A stretch of 64,000 nucleotides of DNA from Streptomyces roseoverticillatus (GTDB taxonomy: Bacteria > Actinomycetota > Actinomycetes > Streptomycetales > Streptomycetaceae), in NCBI RefSeq assembly GCF_000719265.1, contig NZ_JOFL01000008.1, forward strand, positions 218,412-282,411. Direction: 5' to 3'. Under the pieces are notes generated by a model. The model was not told where the DNA came from. It saw only the letters and a list, made by a program, of their open reading frames with translations, and searched no databases. Below, in pieces: positions 36,248 to 44,975 of the stretch. Position 1 is the stretch's first letter; every line of letters begins with the position of its first letter. The position numbers were made by a program, and so were the translations under genes.

Positions 36248-37804
36248 CTACCAGCGAAAGAGATCGGAAGCCGGGGACGGACGGTCGGGCTCCGGAAGGG
36301 GGGTGGCGTTGCGCGGGTGGTCAGGGACGAGGAACCACCTGCGGGCCGAGGCGAGCCACCAGATACCGGCGAACCCCAGGACGGCGGCGACCGCGACGGG
36401 GGCGTAGTTGAACGTGTCGGCGGTGACGGGGCTCGCCTGCGGCAGCATGAACAGCACGGTGATCACGGCGACCCAGCCGATGGCCACGACGCCGACCGGC
36501 TTCGACCAGCGGCCCAGGTGCCAGGGACCGCGTTCGAAGGCGTCGCCCTTGCGCAGCCGCAGCAGGGTCGGCGCGGCGTAGGCGAGGTACAGGCCGATGG
36601 TGGCGATCGAGGTCACCGCCGCGTAGGCCGTGGAGTTGACGAGGTAGGGCAGGCCCAGGGCGAAGGCGCCCGCGGCGGCCAGCCAGACGGCGTTGGTGGG
36701 GGTGCGCGTCTGCGGGTTGATCCGGTGCCAGACGCGGGAGAAGGGCAGGGCGCCGTCCCGCGAGAACGCGTAGATCATCCGCGAGTTGGCGGTCACGGAC
36801 GCCATGCCGCAGAACAGCTGCGCGACGATCACGACGAGCAGGAGCAGCTTCCCGCCGGCCGGGCCGAGCGCGTCCAGGAAGATCTGCGCGGGCGGGACGC
36901 CGGTCACGGTGCCGGTCGTGCCGTCCCAGTCCTGGATCGCGTACGTCAGGCCGGCCAGCAGCACGAATCCGGCGATCCACGACGCCCAGATCGACCGGAC
37001 GATGCCGCGCGGCCCCGCGACCGCCGCGTCGTTCGTCTCCTCCGTCATGTGCGCGGAGGCGTCGAAGCCGGTGAAGGTGTACTGCGCGACGAGGAGCGAG
37101 ATCAGCCCGACGTAGAGGCCGGAGCCCCAGCCGGTGTCGTTGACGAAGTGCGTGAAGACGAACGACGTCGACTGGTGCCGGCCCGGGACGAGGGCCAGCG
37201 CGCCGACGATCACCAGGACGCCCAGCAGGTGCCACCACACGCTCACGGAGTTCAGGAACGCCACCAGCCGCACGCCGAAGGTGTTCAGGGCGGCGTGCAG
37301 CAGGAGCACCGCGCCGAACAGCGCGATCGTGTGGCCGGGCGTCGCCGCGAAGCCGAACTGCAGATCGAGGTAGGCGTTGAGGAACGAGGCCGCGCCGAAG
37401 TCGATGCCGGCGGTCGCCGCGACCTGCCCGAGCACGTTGAACCAGCCGGTGAACCACGCCCACGCCGCCCGCGACCGCTGCGGCGCCATCCGGTGCGCCC
37501 AGAAGTACAGGCCGGCCGAGGTCGGGTACGAGGAGCACACCTCCGCCATCGCCAGCCCCACGAACAGGGACATCGCCCCGACGCCGATCCAGCCCCAGGT
37601 GAGCATCGCCGGCCCGCCCGTCTTCATGCCGAACCCGTACAACGTCATGCAGCCGGAGAGCACGGAGATGATCGTGAACGAGACGGCGAAGTTGGCGAAG
37701 CCGGACATGTGGCGGGCGAGGACCTGCGTGTAGCCGAGCTGGCGCAGGCGCTCCTCGTCGGAGACGCCGGGGCCGCCGGGGCCGCCGGGGAGGTCGAGTG
37801 GCAC
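36248..37804 (-). CDS. APC family amino-acid permease
   Basis: This 518-residue integral membrane transporter has about 12 helices. The N-terminal pattern LARHMSGFANFAVSFTIISVLSGC..GFGMKTGGPAM and the loop TEETNDAAVAGPRGIVRSIWAS identify the BAT1/GABA-permease-like branch of the APC superfamily, which takes up amino acids or amines with protons. A GTG start at 37804 (VPLDLPGGPG) was chosen; the open frame reaching 39226 is a high-GC artefact. No partner enzyme genes nearby. Confidence 0.9.
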   Translation of the reverse strand: MPLDLPGGPGGPGVSDEERLRQLGYTQVLARHMSGFANFAVSFTIISVLSGCMTLYGFGMKTGGPAMLTWGWIGVGAMSLFVGLAMAEVCSSYPTSAGLYFWAHRMAPQRSRAAWAWFTGWFNVLGQVAATAGIDFGAASFLNAYLDLQFGFAATPGHTIALFGAVLLLHAALNTFGVRLVAFLNSVSVWWHLLGVLVIVGALALVPGRHQSTSFVFTHFVNDTGWGSGLYVGLISLLVAQYTFTGFDASAHMTEETNDAAVAGPRGIVRSIWASWIAGFVLLAGLTYAIQDWDGTTGTVTGVPPAQIFLDALGPAGGKLLLLVVIVAQLFCGMASVTANSRMIYAFSRDGALPFSRVWHRINPQTRTPTNAVWLAAAGAFALGLPYLVNSTAYAAVTSIATIGLYLAYAAPTLLRLRKGDAFERGPWHLGRWSKPVGVVAIGWVAVITVLFMLPQASPVTADTFNYAPVAVAAVLGFAGIWWLASARRWFLVPDHPRNATPLPEPDRPSPASDLFRW

Positions 37805-37944
37805 GCGATTCTCTTTCTCGTGGAAAACGGTCAGGGAATGTGCGTGTTGCGGAAACCGGGACGTAGCAGAGGCGTGGACGTAGCAGAGGCATGGACATAG
37901 CAGAGGCGTGGACATAGCAGAGACGTGGCAGGGCAGCCGAGGGG

Positions 37945-38910
37945 TCAGAACCGGGGAGCGCGATGCCGGTGGGCCCGCCCGTCCCGGACGGCCCGGAGCG
38001 CCCACTTCCGGTGCCGCAGGAAGAGCTCCCGCGGCTCCCCGCAGTACGACCAGGGCACCTCGGAGGCGTACGGACCGATGGCCTCGAACACCTCGTGGGC
38101 CTCCGCGTGCCGGCCCGCGAGGGCCAGCGCGTGGGCGAGGTAGTTGGCGTCGTCCGTGAACTGGGCGTGGCGCCGCGGCCCGCGGTGCCGCCACCAGCCG
38201 TCGAGCACCGGATCGATGTGGGGGCAGTCGATCCAGGGATGGACGCTCAGCCCGTAGCTTGCCGCGTCGGTCTCCATCCGGTGCCGGTGCGACTCGGCGA
38301 GCGCGACCAGCGGCAGCACGGCGAGCGGCAGCCCCCTGGGCGCCGTGTCGGCCCGCTCCTGCGCCCAGTGGAACATCTCCGCCCCCGAGCCGTGGTTCCG
38401 GGCGAAGAGATAGGTGAGCATCTCGTGGTGGGCCTCGCGGTTGTACGGATCCCGCCGCACCACTTCGCCCCACACCTGCTCCAGCACGTTCCGGCCCGGC
38501 GCGTGGACCCGGAGCAGCGCGAGCATCACCACCCACGGCGAGGGGTCGGCCGGCACGGCCTCGGCGGCCGCCAGACAGGTCGCCCAGGCCCGCTCCATCT
38601 CGGCCCGCCCCGCCCCGGCCCCGCTGATCACCGACCGCACCGCCTGCACGTGCGCGAGCAACGCCAGCGCGTCCCCCGACCCCGGCTCGGCCCGCGCCCA
38701 CGTATCCGCGAACCGCAGCCCCGCCCCGGCCCGCGCCAGCACCTGCAGCCGGAAGATCCGCCGGTCCCAGTCCGCCCCGGTGGCCCCGATCAGATCCCGC
38801 GGCCCCTCCCACCGCCCCATGGCGGCGTCCTCCAGCACGGCCCGCAACGGCAGATCGTCCCGGGCCTGATGCAGCACCAGCCCCTGCCCGGCCCCCCGCC
38901 GAAATCTCAT
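37945..38910 (-). CDS. Conserved hypothetical protein (TPR-like, Streptomyces family)
   Basis: Unnamed 321-residue protein rich in Trp, His and Ala. Helical repeats such as SPWVVMLALLRVHAPGRNVLEQVW, YNREAHHEMLTYLFARNHG and YLAHALALAGRHAEAHEVFEAIGPYASEVPW suggest a TPR-like solenoid. No signal peptide, membrane helix or catalytic motif is seen. ATG start. It is the last host gene before the integrated element and lies upstream of the APC permease on the same strand, 140 bases apart. Confidence 0.68.
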   Translation of the reverse strand: MRFRRGAGQGLVLHQARDDLPLRAVLEDAAMGRWEGPRDLIGATGADWDRRIFRLQVLARAGAGLRFADTWARAEPGSGDALALLAHVQAVRSVISGAGAGRAEMERAWATCLAAAEAVPADPSPWVVMLALLRVHAPGRNVLEQVWGEVVRRDPYNREAHHEMLTYLFARNHGSGAEMFHWAQERADTAPRGLPLAVLPLVALAESHRHRMETDAASYGLSVHPWIDCPHIDPVLDGWWRHRGPRRHAQFTDDANYLAHALALAGRHAEAHEVFEAIGPYASEVPWSYCGEPRELFLRHRKWALRAVRDGRAHRHRAPRF

Positions 38911-39049
38911 CCGCCCCGCTTCCCTGAGTAACCGTCAAGTAGGCGTATTGCAGGAAAACTTGACAGGCCCGGACCACTCCGGGATCACTCCTGTCCCTAG
39001 GGGAACGCACCTTACCCCGGGCGGCGCCGAAAGATGCGGACAACAACAA

Positions 39050-39084
39050 AAGACCCGGACTCAGCAGCGCTGAGTCCGGGTCTT
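39050..39084 (-). terminator. Original terminator of the tRNA-Arg gene (left of the element)
   Basis: AAGACCCGGACTCAGC with its complement forms a perfect 16-bp stem and AGC loop. On the minus strand it is followed by TTTTGTTGTTG. It lies 47 bases beyond the split tRNA 3' half, so it served the tRNA before integration. A near copy exists inside the element at its other end. Confidence 0.8.
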
Positions 39085-39131
39085 CATCACGGCACTCGCC
39101 GACCGGGCGATCAGATCGCGCCGCTCCAGCA

Positions 39132-39177
39132 GAAGTGCCCCCGGCAGGATTCGAACCTGCGCACACGGCTCCGGAGG
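39132..39177. repeat. Left attachment site (attL), 46-bp tRNA-Arg 3' half
   Basis: Identical over 46 bases to 63840-63885. It contains the tRNA-Arg(CCG) 3' part up to the anticodon loop (core GGATTCGAACCTGCG). The sequence diverges right after CCGGAGG, so the crossover lies at or before the anticodon loop, as usual for tyrosine integrases that use tRNA genes. Confidence 0.93.
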
Positions 39178-39310
39178 GCGTTACCCCTTCGGCTCTGAAC
39201 GGGCCTCTGACCTGCGGGTTCTTCATATACAGAACTCATGGGTTCGAGGTTCACGCGTCACTCACGCGTGGGGATGGGGAAGGCATCACGATCTCGTGGT
39301 GTGCGCTGCC

Positions 39311-39661
39311 CTAGTCCCTGGCGTTAGACGTAACCTTGCGACGGACCTTGCGCTGCGTGTGTGGGGCGACGGGACGGCCAAGTAGGCGGTCGAGGACCGC
39401 GAGAGCTGCCGACTGCCGACCTTGGTCCTTGGACCAGACCGCAGGACAAATGACCAAGAAGAAGATCAGCAGTGCTGCGGCACAGCTCGGTGCGCCAGCG
39501 ATGAGGCCAGCCATATAGTCCTGGCGCAGGGCGCTGACCACTGGAGCCGCGGCCATCGCTCCTCCGAGAGTGATCGGTATAGCCAGTCGGCGCCCTGGCT
39601 GCTGCCTGTCGAGGGCAGATTCGCTTTCCCTCTGGAGGGGATTGCCCGTAGTCTCAGACAA
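39311..39661 (-). CDS. Small membrane protein, unknown function (AICE left arm)
   Basis: This 116-residue protein has two hydrophobic segments, RRLAIPITLGGAMAAAPVVSA and GAPSCAAALLIFFLVICPAVW, between a polar N-terminus and a basic C-terminus (RKVRRKVTSNARD). TTG start with GGAAGGAG five bases upstream, a clear ribosome binding site. I do not recognise the family. It is the outermost gene at the element's left end. Confidence 0.7.
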   Translation of the reverse strand: MSETTGNPLQRESESALDRQQPGRRLAIPITLGGAMAAAPVVSALRQDYMAGLIAGAPSCAAALLIFFLVICPAVWSKDQGRQSAALAVLDRLLGRPVAPHTQRKVRRKVTSNARD

Positions 39662-39960
39662 GAGAACTCCTTCCTACTGGTGGGTAGTTTTCGCGCAGAC
39701 GGCTTCCTGTTGCAGCAGGGAGCCGTCGCCTTTTGGCGCCGACTCTGCCGTCTGCGAAAACTCTGACACGCTCCACCGACGCGGGGGGTGCGCAGAAAAC
39801 TTCACGGGACTATCAATGCCCCGCGTTCTGGGGCGTGTTGTCGCAGGTAGTGCAGCGTTTCGGTGTGGCGCACCGGATGTCTTGTTGTGATCCAGGTCAC
39901 ATGGCGGTTGGGTCGGAATGTGAGCGAGGCCACACTTTCTGGGCCTCGGGGGGAGATGTT

Positions 39961-40611
39961 GTGCCTCGGCGTATGCAAGTGCTGAGTGGTCATGGTCCGT
40001 TGATCGAATTCGCCCGTGCGCTGCGCGACTTGCAGGTCCGCACAGGGGGTTCAGTGGGGCAGGCGGTCTCGCGTGGCGCCTCCCGCACAGCCGTTTACGA
40101 GGCCCTCGCAGGCAAGCGCCTGCCGACCAATGAGACGTTGGAGTGCATCATCGCCGGCTGGGGGGTGTTTCGGGAGGTGTCGAAGTGGCGTGCGCTTCGA
40201 CGGCGGACGGAGGAGGAGTTGTCGGAAGAGGCGAGGTTGAGGGGCGAGGTAAAGATCAAAGAGACTGCCGAAGAGCAGAGGTTCCTGCGGGAGTTGACTA
40301 AGCTCTGGGAAGAGAGCGGATGCCCATCCCGTAATGAATGGGGCAAGGCTGCTGGCCTGAGCCCCCGCACCGTCAGTGCCTACCTCGAGGGCCGTACGCT
40401 GCCTGCGCCTGACAAATTTACCGACCTTATTGACGGGCTGGCAGAGCTTTGTCCGCATGATGAAGATTGGATCTTGGCGCAGGGAGATACGCTTCGCGGA
40501 GAATACCTGCACCAGGCAAGAGTTGCTCGGAGGGCCGCTCGCCAGGAAGCGCGCATCCTGGCCATGGTTCTGCCCGGGGGGCAGCCGGGTTCTTCGGGGC
40601 GTAGCTCCTGA
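39961..40611 (+). CDS. Tandem helix-turn-helix protein (putative regulator)
   Basis: The 216-residue soluble protein has two XRE-like HTH segments: VGQAVSRGASRTAVYEALAG near residue 30 and EWGKAAGLSPRTVSAYLEGR near residue 128. An acidic helical linker joins them. The basic C-terminus ends in Gly/Ser. The start at GTG 39961 was chosen for GGGGGGAG five bases before it; the open frame from 39733 lacks such a signal. Tandem HTH proteins of this sort are common on actinobacterial mobile elements and probably control element genes. Confidence 0.72.
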   Translation: MPRRMQVLSGHGPLIEFARALRDLQVRTGGSVGQAVSRGASRTAVYEALAGKRLPTNETLECIIAGWGVFREVSKWRALRRRTEEELSEEARLRGEVKIKETAEEQRFLRELTKLWEESGCPSRNEWGKAAGLSPRTVSAYLEGRTLPAPDKFTDLIDGLAELCPHDEDWILAQGDTLRGEYLHQARVARRAARQEARILAMVLPGGQPGSSGRSS

Positions 40612-41033
40612 GAGGTATGCAAGGTGTCATAGGGAGTCTGCCTCTTGCGTGTTGGGAGAGGCGCTTAACGTGTTCGCTGACCTCGCTTATCAAAAACGTT
40701 CAGGTGTTCCAAACTGTGTTGCTCCGCGATTAGCCTGAATGGTGTGCGTTTTGTGACCCGGTGCGGGGCGCGACGATCGCGGAGGGGGCAACCAGAGCTA
40801 ATCATTAAGTCCACCTGTGAGGCCCTTGGGATCCCCAGGGCTGAGTCAAGATTCCGCAGTGAAATCCACCGTGCTCCCGACCGCCAACTGCTTACTGCCT
40901 CTATGAAGGGGTGGAGCATCGTAGTCGGCGCGTTCGCCGCGGCAGAGCACTCTGGAGTGCAAGGAATCCGCCACGAGGGAGATCCCTGGGGGAGTAGTCG
41001 TGGCCGCCCGAGTTCACAGCCAGGCGGCTATCT
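40612..41033. other. Intergenic region without a supported gene
   Basis: This 422-base stretch has lower GC than the rest of the window. Short open frames exist on both strands, but none has a ribosome binding site plus coding bias. No clear hairpin or repeat was seen. Confidence 0.5.
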
Positions 41034-41618
41034 TCAGTCGTCATCGTCATCATCACACCTCTTGAGGGTCTGGAAGAATTCTGGCGCATCCTCGCGTGCG
41101 CCGCCTTTAGGTTTAGTGATTTTACGTTCATGGTTGATCGTCCATCGCCTCCCTAGTGCATCACGGAACTCGACCTCAACGGGCTGGTCTCTGACCCTGA
41201 GCTGGACGGTAAAGCCTCCCGCTCCCGATCTGACGAGTTGAATAGTGCGGTTCTTCTGCTTCCAGGTGTCGCCATCCCGTGAAACTTCAATTCGAGCCGT
41301 CTTCTTGGACGGCAGCTCGGAGAGATATGTGAGCAGCTCCCGAGAGTTGGGGTCTGTTACGTAGATTTCGTAAGCGCCGACATCGCTGGTGTTGGATACG
41401 TTCAGAATATGCTTGGGGCTGCCCCCTTCGACTAGCGTTACTTCGCCGATCCAAGCACCCACTTTGCTTGCGTGCTCGCGCTTTTGATCTTCCCTGCTCC
41501 GCCAAAATGTGGCGGCGGCGAAAATCAGTGACCCGCTCGTGAGGAAGGTGCCAATCCACAGGGGAACGGATCCCCATTCACCTCCGAGCCACCCGGCAAT
41601 GTTCAAAGATGTGCTCAT
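41034..41618 (-). CDS. Membrane-anchored hypothetical protein with poly-Asp tail
   Basis: The 194-residue protein has one N-terminal membrane segment (VPLWIGTFLTSGSLIFAAATFW), then a soluble domain with beta-rich stretches (KHILNVSNTSDVGAYEIYV, GGFTVQLRVRDQPVEVEFRDALGRRW). It ends in a run of seven aspartates. ATG at 41618 was taken as start. The family is not recognised, though similar anchor-plus-beta proteins occur scattered in Streptomyces. Codon use is more AT-tolerant than in host genes, in line with acquisition. Confidence 0.68.
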   Translation of the reverse strand: MSTSLNIAGWLGGEWGSVPLWIGTFLTSGSLIFAAATFWRSREDQKREHASKVGAWIGEVTLVEGGSPKHILNVSNTSDVGAYEIYVTDPNSRELLTYLSELPSKKTARIEVSRDGDTWKQKNRTIQLVRSGAGGFTVQLRVRDQPVEVEFRDALGRRWTINHERKITKPKGGAREDAPEFFQTLKRCDDDDDD

Positions 41619-42144
41619 GGCTCCATTGTCACAGCCCTGGGCTAGAGGCAATGTCAGTCGCTATCTGTTGGGGCGAATGGAGTATATTTTTTCCTGCGAA
41701 TGGGTGCACAGGGTTAGTTCCTCCTACTCGCTGGGTGAGGTCGGCCCCTGTCGTCTAATTTCAAGGATTGTGGCTCGCCGAGGACTCTCAGACACCCGGT
41801 GAAGTTCTCTGTAGGGATTGTCGGTATGGCCTTCTATAGTCAGCGGGACCCGAGCTACCGGGCGCCTTCGCGCCCAGCTTTCCCCCCGGCTCTCTCTGCC
41901 TGCAGGGATGACCTTCACCCATTTTCCTAACAGTCAAGGGGTGGCTCATGGCTCTGCTCCCCGCGCACGCGGGGATGCCTCAGGTGCTACTGACGTCAGT
42001 AGGAGCTCCTGCCCCTCGTGTGGGACGCTGACCTCACTCGCGCGTACGCCGGCGTTGCCTGCTCTCCGCGCACGCGGGGATGGCCCCGTGCGAAGCTGGG
42101 GACAGTCAGCTGCTGTCACGCCAGGTGGGAAACGGGGAGGACAC
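41619..42144. other. Intergenic region before the GntR gene, with CRISPR-repeat-like hairpins
   Basis: No gene is supported in these 526 bases. The right half holds two near-identical 24-base hairpin sequences, reading CTGCTCCCCGCGCACGCGGG at 41954 and CTGCTCTCCGCGCACGCGGG at 42059, each continuing GATG. They match the style of actinobacterial type I-E CRISPR repeats. See the separate entry and finding. Confidence 0.5.
41954..42082. repeat. Two type I-E-like CRISPR repeat sequences, 105 bases apart
   Basis: The two copies differ at one base in 24. Each forms a CCCGCG-CAC-GCGGG style hairpin followed by GATG, as in repeats of Streptomyces type I-E arrays. The 105-base period does not fit the usual 61-base repeat-spacer unit, and no cas gene lies nearby. 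This is not called as an array. Confidence 0.4.
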
Positions 42145-42588
42145 GTGCCGCAGGCCAGTCCGCGAGGTACTTACTTGCAGGTCGCGGGTGCTCTGCGTGA
42201 GCAGATCAAGGCAGGGGAGATCGTGGAGAGGCTGCCGTCCAAGGCCGACCTGCGACGCATCCATGGCGTGGGTGCCAGCACGATCGACCGTGCGCTCGCG
42301 GTACTGAAGGACGAAGGGCTTATCGAGTCAGTGCGGGGAGCTGGCAACTACGTGGCGGGCACCGGTGACAGACGTCCGCTCGTGGAGAAGGTGACGGACC
42401 TTCTGCGGGTAAGCGGCGTTAAGCCAGGAGACGCATTCTTCACCGAAGATGAGCTGTGTGAGCGGTTCCGTGCTTCCCGAACCGCGGTGCGCTCCGCTAT
42501 CGCAAAGATGGAAGGGCAAGGGCTGCTTGCCGGCGCCGCGCCGGGAAAGCGGCGGGAGGTGCGGGCCCTGCCGGACGACGGTCACTGA
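42145..42588 (+). CDS. GntR family regulator (KorSA-like, tandem winged helix)
   Basis: This 147-residue DNA-binding protein has two consecutive GntR winged helices: YLQVAGALREQIKAGEIVERLPSKADLRRIHGVGASTIDRALAVLKDEGLI and then VEKVTDLLRVSGVKPGDAFFTEDELCERFRASRTAVRSAIAKMEGQGLL. No effector domain follows, as in KorSA-type repressors that silence transfer and replication genes on AICEs such as pSAM2. GTG start with GGGGAGG just upstream. An HD-domain gene follows 16 bases downstream. Confidence 0.83.
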   Translation: MPQASPRGTYLQVAGALREQIKAGEIVERLPSKADLRRIHGVGASTIDRALAVLKDEGLIESVRGAGNYVAGTGDRRPLVEKVTDLLRVSGVKPGDAFFTEDELCERFRASRTAVRSAIAKMEGQGLLAGAAPGKRREVRALPDDGH

Positions 42589-42604
42589 TAGAGGGTGGAT
42601 CAGT

Positions 42605-43162
42605 ATGCGAATGACGAAGTGGGCCTACGAGTTGTCGCGAGCTCTGCTGTCTGAGCCGCTTCCTCGTCGATGGGCACACTCGCTCGGAGTGGCGGAGCGG
42701 GCCCGGAGCTTGCAGCCGATCCTTGGTTACGATGCGGAGCTCTTGGAGGCCGCGGCCATCCTGCACGACATCGGGTACAGCCCAGCGTTGGTCAAGACGG
42801 GGTTTCACCCGCTCGACGGAGCGCGCTTTCTCCGTCACGACCAGAAAGCGGACGAGCGCATTGTGAGGCTCGTGGCTCATCACACCTTCGCCCTGCTGGA
42901 GGCGGAAGAGCGAGGCCTTCTGGAAGAGCTCGCCAGTGAATTTGTCATGGAGGAGCCGCACCTTGTAGATGCCCTGGTCTACTGTGACATGACGACGACT
43001 CCGGATGGCACACGGACCGAACCGAAGGATCGGGTGGACGAAATCGTCCAGCGGTACAGTCCTGATTCCATCGTCGGGCGCTTCATCCAGCGGGCAGCGC
43101 CTGAAGTCCAGGCGACGGTCGCGCGAGTGGATCAACGTCTGGCCGTGGCCGGCCCCCGCTAG
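42605..43162 (+). CDS. HD domain-containing phosphohydrolase
   Basis: The 185-residue protein has the HD signature: RWAHSLGVAERA (first His), AAILHDIGYSP (HD pair) and later VRLVAHHTF and DALVYCDMTT with the final Asp. It probably hydrolyses a nucleotide or phosphate ester, substrate unknown. ATG start. It overlaps the converging NUDIX gene by four bases at the stops. HD and NUDIX genes often accompany the regulator block of Streptomyces AICEs. Confidence 0.85.
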   Translation: MRMTKWAYELSRALLSEPLPRRWAHSLGVAERARSLQPILGYDAELLEAAAILHDIGYSPALVKTGFHPLDGARFLRHDQKADERIVRLVAHHTFALLEAEERGLLEELASEFVMEEPHLVDALVYCDMTTTPDGTRTEPKDRVDEIVQRYSPDSIVGRFIQRAAPEVQATVARVDQRLAVAGPR

Positions 43163-43632
43163 CCGACATAGGGTGACGTGCGCCCCTCCTCCAACCCGTG
43201 ATCGATGCGCAGCCGCATTGAGGGGTGGATGTCGAGACTGGGTAGGTCGGCAGGTAGCACCCAGCGGACGTCCTTCGACTCCTGGCTGCCGCGGAGCGCG
43301 CCACCTGTTGGATGGGCACGAAAGCAGATCGTGAACTGCTGGCGAACCTCGCCATCGTCGTACGCCATGACATGACGTGGGTTGGTGTAGACACCCGTGA
43401 TGCGTTCAATCTCGATGACGATACCTGTCTCTTCCCGCACTTCCCGGATGGCCGTATCGGTAATGCTCTCCCCGATATCGTGGCCTCCTCCGGGGAGTGC
43501 CCACAGGTTGTTGTCCGTCTTGTGGATGACAAGTACTCGTCCTGCATCGTCAACAACGACGACACTGGCTGAGGGAACAACCGAGTTGGCTTTCGGGGCG
43601 TGCGGGTCTTCGAAGTAGTCGATGCGGCCCAT
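43159..43632 (-). CDS. NUDIX hydrolase (possible Pif-like)
   Basis: The 157-residue NUDIX protein has an intact Nudix box: GGGHDIGESITDTAIREVREETGIV contains G-x5-E-x7-REVREETG, which binds Mg and the pyrophosphate substrate. In pSAM2 the Nudix protein Pif blocks transfer between two carriers of the same element. Whether this protein is its counterpart cannot be judged from sequence alone. ATG start. It lies 14 bases downstream of the HTH/DUF5919 gene on the same strand, so the two form an operon. Confidence 0.88.
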   Translation of the reverse strand: MGRIDYFEDPHAPKANSVVPSASVVVVDDAGRVLVIHKTDNNLWALPGGGHDIGESITDTAIREVREETGIVIEIERITGVYTNPRHVMAYDDGEVRQQFTICFRAHPTGGALRGSQESKDVRWVLPADLPSLDIHPSMRLRIDHGLEEGRTSPYVG

Positions 43633-43646
43633 GGTGGCGTTCTACC

Positions 43647-44399
43647 TCAGCATTCTTTGGGGGACGAGATGCGGCGGGCGGACTCCCAGACTCGTTCGAT
43701 GCTCTCGGCGTACGTGTCGAATAGCTCCCCGCCTGGAACTCGCTGGATGTGGAGCACTGGGGCGAGCCAAGCGCTGATGCCGTAGACGTGAGTATTGGCA
43801 AGCATCTCGTCGTCGGCTCGGTAGAGCGAGTTGTATAACGTGGTGCCGTGAAGGCGGAACTCCACGCCAGGCAGGCTGAAGAGTTGGGCACAGTTCACGA
43901 GAGCGTTGCGGGTCTTGCTCGCTTGTGCGTTTCCCACCCCCTCCTCCTCGCCACGAACGGCGACAGCAGCGGAGTCCGGATCGCCGAACATGAATCGCAT
44001 GTGCAGGCCGGCCGCGGACTTCTCCTTCACGATTCGATGGAACTCCAGGTCCTCGGTCAGCCAGAAGGCGGAGTAAGTGAGGACGTCGAACTGCCGTGTT
44101 GCCCGTGCGTACAGCTTGGGCCAGAGAGGGCCCGGCACGACGTTGCGGTGAGGGTAGACCCTGACCAGCTCGGCCTGGCCGGCCTCGATCACCTCGGAGG
44201 CGGTGTCCTCCTCCGGCCAGAGGTGGGACACCTCTCGGCGCAGGAGGGCGGCCGCAGCGTACTTGTGCCGGCGGTACGGAGGCCGTCCGTCGCTGATCCA
44301 GCGCTCCACCGTCTTGACGTTCACACCGAGGTGATCCGCGACCTTCTCCAGGGTCAGACCGGACTCCACGATCGCCCCACGAAGCCGCTCATTGGCCAT
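43647..44399 (-). CDS. HTH regulator with DUF5919-like C-terminal domain
   Basis: This 250-residue protein starts with an XRE-type HTH (LRGAIVESGLTLEKVADHLGVNVKTVERWISDGRPP). Its C-terminal domain has FDVLTYSAFWLTEDLEFHRIV, MRFMFGDPD and NTHVYGISAWLAPVLHIQRV. This resembles DUF5919, found after HTH domains in actinobacteria and phospholipase-D-like in fold. ATG at 44399 has AGGAG six bases upstream. It leads an operon with the NUDIX gene. GGGACGT repeats in its promoter region may be its own operators. Confidence 0.8.
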   Translation of the reverse strand: MANERLRGAIVESGLTLEKVADHLGVNVKTVERWISDGRPPYRRHKYAAAALLRREVSHLWPEEDTASEVIEAGQAELVRVYPHRNVVPGPLWPKLYARATRQFDVLTYSAFWLTEDLEFHRIVKEKSAAGLHMRFMFGDPDSAAVAVRGEEEGVGNAQASKTRNALVNCAQLFSLPGVEFRLHGTTLYNSLYRADDEMLANTHVYGISAWLAPVLHIQRVPGGELFDTYAESIERVWESARRISSPKEC

Positions 44400-44883
44400 G
44401 CCGCACTCCTGACGTTGGGACGCGCTGGGACGTCTTGACGGTAGATGAGACGTCTCCAACACGTCCAGCAGCGCGGTTACTTGTCTCGCTTGGGACGTGG
44501 AGCCTGTAGAGGCGCCGAACCGAGAGCGTTCGCGAGCGGGATCCCCTGAAGGGCTTGACGCCGCGAACTGCGCTCGGCACGATACGAGGTAGGTAATACA
44601 TATCTCGCATCGCGAGGTGTGATCGGTAAGACCTGCACCAACGCCCGGCGGTCCCGTGAGGACGGGAGCCCCTTTGAGCAGGGGATACCGCGCTGTCGGG
44701 GAGTGGCTGGTCCTTGAGAACTGAACAGTGTGACGAGTCGACGGGGTGAGAGTCCCCGTCCCCGCGGCGACCGGGGCATGTCGTCGGCGGCCACTTCCCT
44801 GCGCGCCGGCTCTGGAGAACATCCCTGGGGATCATCCCTCCATTCCTGGAGGTCAGCCCTTCAGATGCCACCCGGTGCGTGCC
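44400..44883. other. Intergenic promoter region, then left edge of the IS
   Basis: No gene is supported here. The first 100 bases hold repeated GGGACG(T) motifs. The rest contains a short CCCGT-GAGG-ACGGG hairpin and ends at the left end of the IS21-like element. It probably held the promoter of the leftward operon and, before IS insertion, of rightward genes. Confidence 0.5.
44415..44500. promoter_or_regulatory. GGGACGT repeats and GAGACGTCTC palindrome upstream of the HTH gene
   Basis: TTGGGACG (44415), CTGGGACGTC (44425), the palindrome GAGACGTCTC (44447-44456) and TTGGGACGTGG (44490) occur within 86 bases just before the HTH/DUF5919 start. Such clustering suggests a multi-site operator, probably autoregulatory. 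Confidence 0.45.
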
Positions 44884-44975
44884 TGTGGGCGTCGTCTCAA
44901 AAGTGGACCAGGATCGACGTTTGAAAGTTGACCCCCTCCGGCGGTCTGGCTCGTTGAGCCAGGCCGGGAGGGTGG

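Noticed and set aside
36321..37898. 525-residue minus-strand frame overlapping the APC permease
   Set aside because: Arg/Pro-rich frame-shifted copy of the permease; the other frame has 12 clear membrane helices.
39178..39230. Second tRNA gene at the left end
   Set aside because: Only the 46-base 3' half is present; the following sequence cannot complete a cloverleaf, so it is an attachment site remnant.
40665..41241. Short open frames in the AT-richer gap (84 and 165 residues)
   Set aside because: No ribosome binding site, poor codon bias, and one overlaps the better supported minus-strand gene.
41954..42082. CRISPR array call
   Set aside because: Only two good repeat-like units, 105 bases apart, no cas genes. 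Kept as a repeat and finding, not as an array.
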